Assembly (NCBI RefSeq): GCF_000016905.1
Contig: NC_009616.1
Location: 744,001 to 808,000, forward strand
Length of the DNA: 64,000 nt
Origin: Thermosipho melanesiensis BI429
GTDB lineage: Bacteria > Thermotogota > Thermotogae > Thermotogales > Fervidobacteriaceae
Direction: 5' to 3'
Each line of letters opens with the position of its first letter. Positions within the stretch are counted from its first letter, which is position 1. Below the pieces are notes generated by a model. The model was not told the origin of the DNA. It was given only the letters and a program-made list of their open reading frames with translations, and made no database searches. Of this stretch, positions 27,300 through 35,813 are shown piece by piece. The translations under genes and the position numbers were made by a program.

Positions 27300-28600
27300 T
27301 TTAGCAACCCCCAAGGAAGTTCTATCCCGATAGGACACACATCACTGCACAAACCACAATCCACACACTTTTCACTGTAAAACCTTACTATATCATCTTC
27401 AAGTACTAGTGCATCACAATATCCCGTACAAAGTCCACAATTAACACACGTTTTTTTTACATTGTTTGTATTCGTAGATTTTTTCTTTATCTTTAAGGAC
27501 TTGTAATCTGACTCTTTTGGAAGAAATGATACGGGTTTTGTTATGTAAAATTTCTTTTCTAATATCTTTTCCTTCAGTTTTTTTGCAATCTTTCTTGAAA
27601 CACTTAAACTCGTTAGTGGTGCTGTCCTCACAACTTTTTCGTTTATTTCTATTCTACCACTTCTCAACTCTTTAAAACTTACTTCTTTTATAGTAGGTTT
27701 TCCAGGTTTCCCATAGTCTTTCAACGTAGTAATTAATTCTTCGTTTGATCTGGTTACAAAATATGCTATTTCTTCAGAAAGTATTGGAATGGGAATTCCA
27801 ATACCAACAAACATCGTTATTCCATAATTTTTAAACTTTGCCGCTCTAATATATTCCAAACTCATTTCCTTTGCATTTCCAATAACAGCTAAAGTTCTAG
27901 AAGGACCTTTGGGAATTATTTCTTTAGATGGATTGTACTGTGTTCCCTGCCAAATAATATATCCTTCTGTTCCTCCAAAAAATATCCTAGTTCCAATGCC
28001 TACAGTTTCTAAATTCGGATCATTTAATAGCGGACTTAGTTCTCCTGATGTTGCATAAGTTACATTTCCATAATTTGGGAGCAATTTCCCCATGTATGTA
28101 TACAAAGTTCTATTTGAACTATTTGTCGCTGCAGAATAATTTTGATATACATTACGTGGATTGAAAAAATAAAACTCATTTATTAATTCCTTATTTACAT
28201 ACCCACTTATCTCCTTTCTCGGATAACAATCTGTCCCCTTTCCTTTTGCTTGTAAAAGTACATCTTTACCGGAAATCAGCTTTTCAATAACATATGCCCC
28301 GCCACTTTTTCTACTTTCTTGAGTTACACCCAAATATCCATCGACTGCCGCAAGCCCACCGTGTGCAGATACTCCATCTAACTTTATCTGCTCCATCCTC
28401 ATAGGAGGGGTTGTATGTCCAAAGTTAAAAAACACGCCAGAAGAACACATAGGAGAAAAAGTCCCGGTAGTTACCACATCAACATTTTCATACACATACT
28501 TTACCCCTTTTTCTTTTGAAAGCTTCACAACTTCTTCAGCAGTTAATACTACTACCTTACCCTTCGAAATTTTTTCATTAATCTCCTCATACGTTCTCAT
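27296..28600 (-). CDS. DUF39 (COG1900) homocysteine biosynthesis protein fused to a 2[4Fe-4S] ferredoxin domain
   Basis: 434 residues. Residues 1 to about 370 are DUF39, with conserved cysteines in FSPMCSSGVFFNFGH and GKGTDCYPRKE and the GTEGYIIWQGTQ motif. Residues from about 383 carry two clusters, CVNCGLCTGYC and CVDCGLCSDVCP. In methanogens, the COG1900 protein and a separate NIL/ferredoxin protein convert aspartate semialdehyde and sulfide to homocysteine. Here the ferredoxin is built in. It overlaps lysC by four bases, placing it second in the met operon. Confidence 0.9.
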   Translation of the reverse strand: MRTYEEINEKISKGKVVVLTAEEVVKLSKEKGVKYVYENVDVVTTGTFSPMCSSGVFFNFGHTTPPMRMEQIKLDGVSAHGGLAAVDGYLGVTQESRKSGGAYVIEKLISGKDVLLQAKGKGTDCYPRKEISGYVNKELINEFYFFNPRNVYQNYSAATNSSNRTLYTYMGKLLPNYGNVTYATSGELSPLLNDPNLETVGIGTRIFFGGTEGYIIWQGTQYNPSKEIIPKGPSRTLAVIGNAKEMSLEYIRAAKFKNYGITMFVGIGIPIPILSEEIAYFVTRSNEELITTLKDYGKPGKPTIKEVSFKELRSGRIEINEKVVRTAPLTSLSVSRKIAKKLKEKILEKKFYITKPVSFLPKESDYKSLKIKKKSTNTNNVKKTCVNCGLCTGYCDALVLEDDIVRFYSEKCVDCGLCSDVCPIGIELPWGLLN

Positions 28601-29739
28601 ACAATCTCCTCCTTTGTATACAATATATTATGAATTATATGGATAATTTGTTTTAATCTTTCTCTTTTAACTAGCAAAATCAAAAAATTATTACCATCTT
28701 TCAACACAAAAAAATTGTGATTGTGGAAGTAAAGAGCGTTTAATATTAATAGTTTTTTTCCTATATCAATATCTCCACCTATTACCAGCAAGGAAAGATC
28801 TTCAACTACAGAAAATTCGGAAAAATAAGACTTTATTTCCTCAATTTTTTCCCTCTCTACCACAACATTTGCTTTATTTTGAAAAACATCCAAATACTTT
28901 ACGTTTCTTGGAATCTTCTCAATAGTTCCACTTATTAACACCTCATTTTCCAAAAAACTCATAGAAAAAACTCCAAAATCAAGTTCTTTTGAAATAAGAG
29001 TATACTTTCCACCTTTTATTCCAGTAATTCTTACAGGTATATTTTTCAACTTGGCAGGAAGAATAGCTTGGGAATGTATTATCTTTGCTCCAAAATAAGA
29101 TAGAATTTCTGCTATTTCATATGAAATCTTTGTTATTGGAACAGAATTTTTTACCATTTTGGGATCACAAGAAAAAAGTGAACTTACATCTTTATAAAGT
29201 ATTACTTCCTTTACATCTAGCATGTATGCTAATGCCGTTGCGGTATAATCACTGCCACCTCTACCCAATGTTTTTACCTCTCCATTATACATTGCATAAA
29301 ACCCCGGAACTATGTAAATTTTTTCTTCATTAAAAGAATCTTTTAAACTAACACTAAGATCAATCTGTTCTTCCATATTTAAAGTTAATCCTATGTTCTC
29401 AGGAAGCCTTTCTTCTGCGTTAAAACCTTTTCTTTCAAGAAAAATTTTTAACGCCAAAGAGGTACATCTTTCACCATGAGAAATGATTTTCTCAATATTT
29501 TCTTCTCCTCTGATTTCATAAACTCTTTTTCTTAATTCATCTGAATCCCCCCCCAAAAACCCACTAATTTTTTCATACATATTTCCCAAAAATACATCGT
29601 TAATATCATTTTTCAAAAGTTCATCTGTTAACCCAAATGGAGCTGATACAACTATTACGAGTTTTTTCTCATCTAAAAGTTTAGGTACAAAAGAAAAAGT
29701 GTTTTTTAGAATAGAACCGCCAAGTTTAAGTATCTTCAA
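28597..29739 (-). CDS. lysC: Aspartate kinase
   Basis: Phosphorylates aspartate, the first step toward methionine, lysine and threonine. The kinase core shows KILKLGGSIL, ISHGERCTSLAL, TLGRGGSDYTATALAYML and LYKDVSSLFSCDP. A shortened C-terminal regulatory region follows (about residues 270-380), with an ACT-like character but weak conservation. TTG 29739 lies six bases after AGGAGGTG. A GTG at 29748 is inside that site and unlikely. The gene heads the methionine operon behind a Met attenuator, so it is probably the methionine-dedicated isoform. Confidence 0.9.
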   Translation of the reverse strand: MKILKLGGSILKNTFSFVPKLLDEKKLVIVVSAPFGLTDELLKNDINDVFLGNMYEKISGFLGGDSDELRKRVYEIRGEENIEKIISHGERCTSLALKIFLERKGFNAEERLPENIGLTLNMEEQIDLSVSLKDSFNEEKIYIVPGFYAMYNGEVKTLGRGGSDYTATALAYMLDVKEVILYKDVSSLFSCDPKMVKNSVPITKISYEIAEILSYFGAKIIHSQAILPAKLKNIPVRITGIKGGKYTLISKELDFGVFSMSFLENEVLISGTIEKIPRNVKYLDVFQNKANVVVEREKIEEIKSYFSEFSVVEDLSLLVIGGDIDIGKKLLILNALYFHNHNFFVLKDGNNFLILLVKRERLKQIIHIIHNILYTKEEIV

Positions 29740-29766
29740 TGCTTTCACCTCCTTAAAATAAAAAAA

Positions 29767-29791
29767 CGGCCAGTGTTGTACACACTGGCCG
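29767..29791 (-). terminator. Attenuator terminator (segments 3:4) of the met operon
   Basis: A perfect ten-base-pair stem CGGCCAGTGT/ACACTGGCCG with a five-base loop, followed on the minus strand by TTTTTTATTTT. It lies about 28 bases before the lysC start. Confidence 0.92.
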
Positions 29792-29861
29792 CTTGTTTGT
29801 CTAGCTAATAATTACTAAATTTCCATAACAAAAGGCTGCGGCCAGTGTAGCCACATGCCGC
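29782..29861 (-). promoter_or_regulatory. Met attenuator: alternative RNA pairings 1:2 and 2:3
   Basis: Segment 1 (29857-29861) pairs with segment 2 (29838-29842) over GCGGC/GCCGC, extended by an inner GTG/CAC. Segment 2 (29838-29848) can instead pair perfectly over 11 bases with segment 3 (29782-29792), which is the upstream arm of the terminator. The Met codons lie just before and within segment 1. A ribosome waiting for Met-tRNA would hide segment 1 and favour the 2:3 antiterminator. Confidence 0.88.
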
Positions 29862-29928
29862 GCATTATCATCATGTTAACTATATTGATATGATCAATAT
29901 TTACACCTTCAACTTTTTTCCTTTCCAT
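29815..29928 (-). CDS. Met-rich leader peptide (37 residues)
   Basis: ATG 29928 follows GAGGGAGAG. The frame ends at TAG 29817-29815. Its middle reads NIVNMMIMRGMWLHWP, with Met codons at 29874-29869, 29865-29863 and 29856-29854, ahead of an attenuator and an operon for methionine synthesis. Six of the 37 residues are Met, counting the start. The peptide overlaps all of segments 1 and 2, as a stalling leader should. Confidence 0.87.
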   Translation of the reverse strand: MERKKVEGVNIDHINIVNMMIMRGMWLHWPQPFVMEI

Positions 29929-29956
29929 AACTCTCCCTCACAGTAAGTTTTTTTAT

Positions 29957-29984
29957 ATTTTAACAAAAATAAAAAAATTGTCAA
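29957..29984 (-). promoter_or_regulatory. Promoter of the met leader-lysC operon
   Basis: Consensus TTGACA (29984-29979), 16 bases, TAAAAT (29962-29957) on the minus strand, about 29 bases ahead of the leader peptide start. It lies back to back with the promoter of the decayed MATE gene. Confidence 0.75.
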
Positions 29985-29991
29985 GAGAACT

Positions 29992-30021
29992 TTGAAAAAC
30001 CTCATTAATGTAAAGTATAAT
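29992..30021 (+). promoter_or_regulatory. Promoter remaining ahead of the MATE remnant
   Basis: TTGAAA (29992-29997), 18 bases, TATAAT (30016-30021), followed by a ribosome site AAGGAG at 30041-30046. The promoter appears intact although the gene behind it is broken. Confidence 0.5.
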
Positions 30022-30054
30022 TAAACAAAAAAGTGCAAAGAAGGAGTTCCAAGA

Positions 30055-31318
30055 ATAGCAATTAAAAAACTATCTTTGCCTATGATTTTAACGATGTTAG
30101 TACAAACAATTTAGTAGATGGAATATGGGTTGCAGGATTAGGTTCAAATGCATTAGCAGCAATAGGTTTATTTTTTCCCATATTCATGATAATCATCGCT
30201 TTATCTTCAGGACTTGGAGTGGGGACAAGTTCAGAAATTTCCAGAAAAATTGGAGAAAAAACAAAAAAGGAGCAGATACAGCTGCTATTATTTCTGTATT
30301 ATTATTGTATTAGACATTTTATCTGTAATTATATTTCTAATCACAATTAAACCCATATTACTCTCTACTGGTACAAGTAGCGAAACATTAAAATTAGCTT
30401 TAGACTATGCATATATATTGTTAATTTTTTCTCCTTTTTTAATGTTTAACAAAGTAGCCAACGAAATATTAAATGCAAAAAAAGCTATGCTTGCAATTGC
30501 AATAGGTTCCTTTCTAAACATGGTATTAGATCCAATATTTATATATAATACATTTAAATTAGGTATTAAAGGTGCGGCAATTGCAACTGTTGTTTCTTTT
30601 AGTATATCTACCCTGTTTATAGTTTACTGGATGTTTATAAAAAGAAACACATACCTAAAAATAACATTTAAAGATTTTAAATATGATTCAAAAATTTAAA
30701 AAATATTTTAAAAGTTGGTATTTTATCTTCTTTGTCACAAGCTGTTATGTCCGTTGCTATATTTATCTTAAACATTTTTGCGGTAAAAGCGGGAGGAGAT
30801 TTGGGAATTGCGATATTTACAAGTTCGTGGAGGATAATAAACTTTGTTACAATTACATTAAGCGGTAACCACCGTAACAGGTGCAGCATATGGACAAAGA
30901 AATGGTAAAAAATTATCTCAAGCACATTTATATTCAATAAACTTTGGCTCGACCATTAGTATATTTGTTTTACTTGGAATATTCATATTTACACCTCAAA
31001 TAGCAAAGATATTTTCATACTCTAAAGATGGCTCTTTAATATATAACGATATAATAGTTGCATTAAAAATTATGAGTTTATTTTTACCTGGTGTACCATT
31101 TGGAATGTTCACATCGTCTATGTTTCAAGGTATAGGACATGTGCTCAAAAGTCTAACAGTAACAATAATGCGAACAATAATAATGCAACTTTTGTTTTCC
31201 TGGATATATATTTCCCTATTTAACTTTGGACTTTTAAGGGTTTGCTGGAAAATTAATGATTACTTTCCTTTGAGGAAGAATAACCATTAAAAAATTAAGA
31301 ATAGTTGAAGGAATATAA
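30055..31318 (+). pseudogene. Decayed MATE-family efflux transporter
   Basis: Pieces in all three frames align end to end as one MATE exporter: [78 protein letters not shown], then VGILSSLSQAVMSVAIFIL, VTGAAYGQRNG, MFQGIGHVLKSL and finally RITIKKLRIVEGI. The likely start codon reads ATA (30055) instead of ATG. About seven bases seem missing near 30110, single bases near 30296 and 30695, a gap near 30868, and another shift near 31250. So many independent lesions, not all in homopolymers, argue for true decay rather than error. Confidence 0.85.
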
Positions 31319-31326
31319 TTAAAAAG

Positions 31327-31374
31327 TTCAAAAATTTATTTGTTTTTGATATAATATTTTGGAAACGATACCAA
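31327..31374 (+). promoter_or_regulatory. Promoter and LacI-type operator of the amylase gene
   Basis: TTCAAA (31327-31332), 17 bases, TATAAT (31350-31355). Directly after it, 31359-31374 reads TTGGAAACGATACCAA, an imperfect inverted repeat with a central CG as in LacI-family operators. Binding there would block initiation. Confidence 0.5.
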
Positions 31375-31389
31375 AAGGAGGGGAATATT

Positions 31390-33837
31390 TTGAAGAAGGG
31401 TATTTTGTTATTTTTGGTAATATTACTAATTTTTTCTTCTTGTGTAAAAACATCACCAGTTATATTAAACATTTCACTTTATGGAGACATTGAAAAACTG
31501 GATAGTTCTAAAACATTCAAAGTTCAAAGTTTCGAAGAAAACATACAAATAGAAAGATATAAATTAAAGATACTCCAAGAAAAAAAACTAATATTTGAGA
31601 AAGACATTACTACAAATTTTCACATCAACCTTGGTGAAATTATTCCTGGGAAATATACAATTAGAATTGATGCATATGAAAAAGATAATCTAATACTTTA
31701 CGGCGAAAAAGAAGCGTTACTATCATACGGCGAAAACAACATCACAATATATACGCGCTTTACAAATGGAAAATTAGTTATAACCCTATCTTCTGATGGA
31801 AATACAATAACTCAATCAAAAATTACAGGAACGCTACCTGCTTCTCCTGTAAATACATTTATTGAAGAAAATAAAACATATATAGAAAAAGAAGTCTATC
31901 CTGGTGTATGGGAAATAACCATAGATGCAACCCTAAATGATAATATTAACAAAAACTACAACACGGTAATAGAAATTTTACCGTCAAAAACAAAAGAAAT
32001 AAATTTTGAAATAAACAACAGTGGTATCACTATCATGCCTGTGCTCCCATATCTTGAAAAAATAAATAATACAACTGCACAATTAGACAACGAGGGAATA
32101 AAACTTTATTGGGACTACGACCTACCCGCAACCTTTTGGATATACAAAGGTTCAAATGATTTTGATATATCATTCGTTGGAACTACAACAAATAATTATT
32201 TCATCGATAAAAATCCATTAAAAGAAAAATATTTCTACTATGTTAATGCAATACTTGACGGAAAAGAAAGCGGATTAACAAAAATTGATGCAAAAAAAAT
32301 TATTGATGAAATTTTCTCCTCAAACATTATGTACCTTTTATTCGTAAGATCGTTTTTTGATAGCAATAACGATGGCATAGGTAATTTAAAAGGAATCACT
32401 CAGAAAATGGATTATTTAAAAGATTTAGGTATAAGCGTTATATGGCTCATGCCCATATTCAAAGCTACATCATATCACGGTTACGATGTAGTTGATTACT
32501 ATAACATAAATCCTGAATATGGAACAATTGAAGATTTAAAAGAATTACTGGAAAAGGCTCATGAGAATAACATAAAGGTTATTTTAGACATACCTTTAAA
32601 CCACAGCTCTGATGAAAATATATGGTTTAAAGACGCGATTGAAAATACTACCAATTCAAAATATTGGAATTACTACATCATGAGCCTTGAAGAGAAAAAT
32701 GAACCACATTGGCATTACAAAATAAACTCAAAAGGTAAAAAGGTATATTATTTTGGAATATTTAGTCCATCTATGCCCGATTTTAACTTAAATAACGAGG
32801 AAGTAAAAAAACTACATAAAGAAATATTAAGCTATTGGATAAATTATGGAGTTGATGGTTTTAGATTTGACGCTGTAAAACATTTCTTTGGAGATGATTG
32901 GGATAATGGAATAGAAGATTCAAGTAAATATTCCCAAGAATTAGCAAGGTATGTAAAATCAATAAAGAAAGATGCCATAATCGTAGGAGAAGTATATGAT
33001 GGTAACATAGATACGTTAAAAAAATTTGCTCCAATGCCTGTGTTTGATTTTAATTTTATGTTCAATATAAGAGAAAATTTTGAAGGAAAAGATAACCTCT
33101 TATCTACTTGGTATAAAGAGGTGAATTATGAAGAAATTACACCAAACTATTTTCCATTTATCAACAATCACGACTTAAATAGATTTATATCAGTCTTGTG
33201 TGATGAAAAATACAAAGATACATATCACGGGACAATACAATTTGCATTACTTAATAGCTTACTTGTAATGTTAGAAGGGCTACCTACTATATATTACGGT
33301 GATGAAATTGGTTTAAAAGGCTTTAAATGGAATGGGCCAGTTTATGATGAGCCTGTTAGAGAACCTATGCAGTGGTATGCCTCACAAAGCGGAGAGGGAC
33401 AAACGAATTGGACAAAAGAAATCTATATATCAAACAATATCACATTTGGAAATGCAAATATAGATGGTGCAATATACGATGATCCATACGATGGTATATC
33501 AGTTGAAGAACAGGAAAATGAAAATTCTTTGCTAACTTACTTTAAAACCCTCTTTAATTTAAAAAAGGAATACTACTCTCTTTCACATGGAACAGTTGAA
33601 ATATTAAAAAATTGGAAAAACCTAATTGTCTTGAAAAAAACTTATTTTAGCCAAGAGGCTTTGGTAATATTTAACTTAGATCCATTCTATTCAAACAATT
33701 TTACAATTCCAAAAGATTACAAACAAATCTTTTATGCTAACCTAAATGATTTTACTTTTGAAAAAGTTGAAAAGATTATAGAAAAAGATACAAATTACAT
33801 TATTAACCCAAGACAAGTTTATATATTTATAAAATAA
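31390..33837 (+). CDS. Membrane-anchored alpha-amylase family (GH13) lipoprotein
   Basis: 815 residues. Lipobox IFSSC (Cys 18) predicts anchoring outside the cell membrane, as for T. maritima AmyA. About 300 residues of beta-sandwich-like sequence precede the GH13 barrel, which starts near 315 (MYLLFVRSFFDSNNDGIG). The catalytic residues are visible: nucleophile in GVDGFRFDAVKH (about 495), acid/base in IVGEVYDG (about 534) and the transition-state Asp in FINNHDLNR (about 594). A C-terminal sandwich ends the protein. TTG 31390 follows AAAGGAGGGG. It should cut external starch-like glucans. Confidence 0.92.
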   Translation: MKKGILLFLVILLIFSSCVKTSPVILNISLYGDIEKLDSSKTFKVQSFEENIQIERYKLKILQEKKLIFEKDITTNFHINLGEIIPGKYTIRIDAYEKDNLILYGEKEALLSYGENNITIYTRFTNGKLVITLSSDGNTITQSKITGTLPASPVNTFIEENKTYIEKEVYPGVWEITIDATLNDNINKNYNTVIEILPSKTKEINFEINNSGITIMPVLPYLEKINNTTAQLDNEGIKLYWDYDLPATFWIYKGSNDFDISFVGTTTNNYFIDKNPLKEKYFYYVNAILDGKESGLTKIDAKKIIDEIFSSNIMYLLFVRSFFDSNNDGIGNLKGITQKMDYLKDLGISVIWLMPIFKATSYHGYDVVDYYNINPEYGTIEDLKELLEKAHENNIKVILDIPLNHSSDENIWFKDAIENTTNSKYWNYYIMSLEEKNEPHWHYKINSKGKKVYYFGIFSPSMPDFNLNNEEVKKLHKEILSYWINYGVDGFRFDAVKHFFGDDWDNGIEDSSKYSQELARYVKSIKKDAIIVGEVYDGNIDTLKKFAPMPVFDFNFMFNIRENFEGKDNLLSTWYKEVNYEEITPNYFPFINNHDLNRFISVLCDEKYKDTYHGTIQFALLNSLLVMLEGLPTIYYGDEIGLKGFKWNGPVYDEPVREPMQWYASQSGEGQTNWTKEIYISNNITFGNANIDGAIYDDPYDGISVEEQENENSLLTYFKTLFNLKKEYYSLSHGTVEILKNWKNLIVLKKTYFSQEALVIFNLDPFYSNNFTIPKDYKQIFYANLNDFTFEKVEKIIEKDTNYIINPRQVYIFIK

Positions 33838-33852
33838 ACTAACTAATTAAAA

Positions 33853-33883
33853 AAATGGCTTCGGCAATCCACCGAGGCCATTT
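33853..33883. terminator. Terminator after the amylase gene
   Basis: A 12-base-pair stem AAATGGCTTCGG/CCGAGGCCATTT with one T-G pair and a seven-base loop, followed by TTT. It lies between convergent genes and is A/T-flanked on both sides. Confidence 0.78.
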
Positions 33884-33906
33884 TTTATTAAATTATTCTT
33901 GAGGCA

Positions 33907-35085
33907 TTAAAACTTTCCAGAGAGAAGATTTTTATACACATTCAATAACTCAAACGTTTTTGAATAGCCAAATGCATCAAATTTTGCATCTATCTTTAAC
34001 CCACCTAGAATCTTTCAATCTGGAATATCTACATTTGCTGTTACCTTTGGTAGCATGAAAAGCTCCAATCCTGCTGAACCATTTATTGTAAATCCAAGAT
34101 TTATTGGCATACCTGCAGTTACACTTGTATTGTAATCCGCATCTATCGAAAGTGGAGATATATGAAATTTTACCTCTTTAATTGTATTCCATTCACCATC
34201 GTATTCTAATCCCATTTCTTCACCTTTTAAGGTTTGTAATACTCCAAATGATAAATATGCATTAACAGTCCCATCTAGAAACACAGATATATTTACCCTA
34301 GGAATAATAACTATTGGAATACCCAAAATATTAAACTTTATTGGATTATACTCAACTAAAGCAACGGGAATAGATATATTTTTACTAAAATCCAAATTAA
34401 ACTCTGGACTAACTGAAGCCCTTAATTGAACATGCTGTTCTATATCTTTTATTCCAACCTTCAAATATTTCAGTTTAAACCAACCTATCTTTATATCAAT
34501 TTCACCTTTTGCTGAAAAGGTTAAATCACCACTTAACGTTATCCTATCATAAGTTGTCAAAGGATTTTTATCTATATCTATTACATATTCAAAGTTCTTG
34601 TTAAATATAATTGGTGAAGTAACAAAATCTGGTTTTGGAGTATCTTTCAACATTACCCCATCATATACCTTTATCTCTTTAATATTTTTTGGATTTAAAT
34701 CTAAAGTTTTTTCTATTTCCACATTTGCAAAAATTTCTTCAATTTTTGCAATAGATGTATATACAACTATTTTCGTATCAAACCTTTCTACCTTTTTAAC
34801 TTTTCCTATAAATCCATAAGGTGTTAAAGAAGTTTCTCCCGCAACTAAAACCATTCCTTCTTTTAAACTACTTGAAAAATCATCATAAGTAAATGTTAGT
34901 ACTCCTTTTTCAACACTTAAAACCGTACCTTTTGATATTTCCTCGTCTAAAACAATTACGTTGTCTGATATTCTTTCTTCTGTTAAAGCTTCTTCTTTAT
35001 TTACCCCATTAATCTTTGCACAGGAAAATAGAAAGAAACCTAACAATAAAAGAGCGGCCACTAATAAATAAAAATACTTTCTCAT
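33907..35085 (-). pseudogene. Lipoprotein gene interrupted by an in-frame TGA
   Basis: The first 356 residues (35085 to 34018) begin with a lipoprotein signal (LFSC, Cys 22) and continue as beta-rich extracytoplasmic sequence such as VLSVEKGVLTFTYDDF and LKVGIKDIEQHVQLRA. I recognise no family. A TGA at 34017-34015 follows VTANVDIPD, but the same frame continues for 35 codons as KILGGLKIDAKFDAFG up to TAA 33907. This looks like a nonsense mutation near the C terminus. The short form may still be made and functional. Confidence 0.6.
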
Positions 35086-35313
35086 CTTTACCCCCTTCTT
35101 ATATAAAAATAAAATAAGTAATACAATAATAATTATATATTATAATTTCTTAATTTTTACATTTTTATTTATTTTTATACCAGACGAAATAAAAATATGT
35201 AAATTGTTTGTAATATAAAGCAATTAATAAAAATAGGATTTATATTAAAAATATATAAATTAACATTTTGATAATATTTTGTTAGCTTAAATTATATATT
35301 AAAATTTAAAAAA
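35086..35313. other. AT-rich intergenic region without a gene
   Basis: About 230 bases of nearly pure A/T between the lipoprotein gene (minus strand, promoter expected here) and the bcp terminator. No frame, structured RNA or repeat was recognised. Confidence 0.5.
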
Positions 35314-35335
35314 AATGTGCGCCTTTGCGCACATT
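35314..35335 (-). terminator. Terminator of bcp
   Basis: A perfect nine-base-pair stem AATGTGCGC/GCGCACATT with a four-base loop, then eight Us on the minus strand. It overlaps the bcp stop codon and ends the long 35-44 kb gene run. Confidence 0.85.
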
Positions 35336-35804
35336 AATCTATCATCTCTTTTAATTTTTCTAATACTTCTTTTGCATGGCCCTTGGCTTTAACTTTTTCC
35401 CACACATACGCTATCTTTCCATCAGGATTTATTAAAACTGTCGTTCTAACTATGCCATAATATTCCCTTCCATACATTTTTTTCAACTGCCAAATCCCTA
35501 ACTTTTCCAAAACTTTTTTATTTTCGTCACTAAACAAATTCACCCTCAAATTATGTTTAGCTATAAACTTTTTATGACTTTCTATACTATCTGAACTTAC
35601 ACCTATCACTACTGCTCCTAATTTTTCAAACTCGTCTAAAAGCTCGGAAAATTCCACTGCTTCTGTTGTACAACCTTTTGTATTATCTTTAGGATAAAAA
35701 TACAGTACCACCCATTTTCCTTTTGGGATTTTAACTTTTTCACCTTCCAAATTAGTAAACTCAAAATCAAAACTATCACCTATGTTGTATTTAAAATATT
35801 TCAT
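35334..35804 (-). CDS. bcp: Thiol peroxidase, Bcp/PrxQ type
   Basis: Thioredoxin-fold peroxiredoxin of 156 residues that reduces hydroperoxides. The peroxidatic Cys is in YFYPKDNTKGCTTEAVEF. The resolving Cys found five residues later in many BCPs is replaced (AVEF), so it is probably a one-Cys enzyme or uses another thiol. The remaining motifs SDENKKVLEKLG and GIVRTTVLINPDG are normal. It starts nine bases after the ABC permease stop. Confidence 0.9.
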   Translation of the reverse strand: MKYFKYNIGDSFDFEFTNLEGEKVKIPKGKWVVLYFYPKDNTKGCTTEAVEFSELLDEFEKLGAVVIGVSSDSIESHKKFIAKHNLRVNLFSDENKKVLEKLGIWQLKKMYGREYYGIVRTTVLINPDGKIAYVWEKVKAKGHAKEVLEKLKEMID

Positions 35805-35813
35805 ACTATCACC

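Noticed and set aside
29749-29984. SAM riboswitch ahead of lysC
   Set aside because: None of the conserved SAM-I core or kink-turn pattern is visible. The leader frame with Met codons and the mutually exclusive stems account for the region.
34015-34017. Selenocysteine at the in-frame TGA of the lipoprotein
   Set aside because: No SECIS-like hairpin follows, the site is not near a redox motif, and TGA is used as a normal stop in neighbouring genes.
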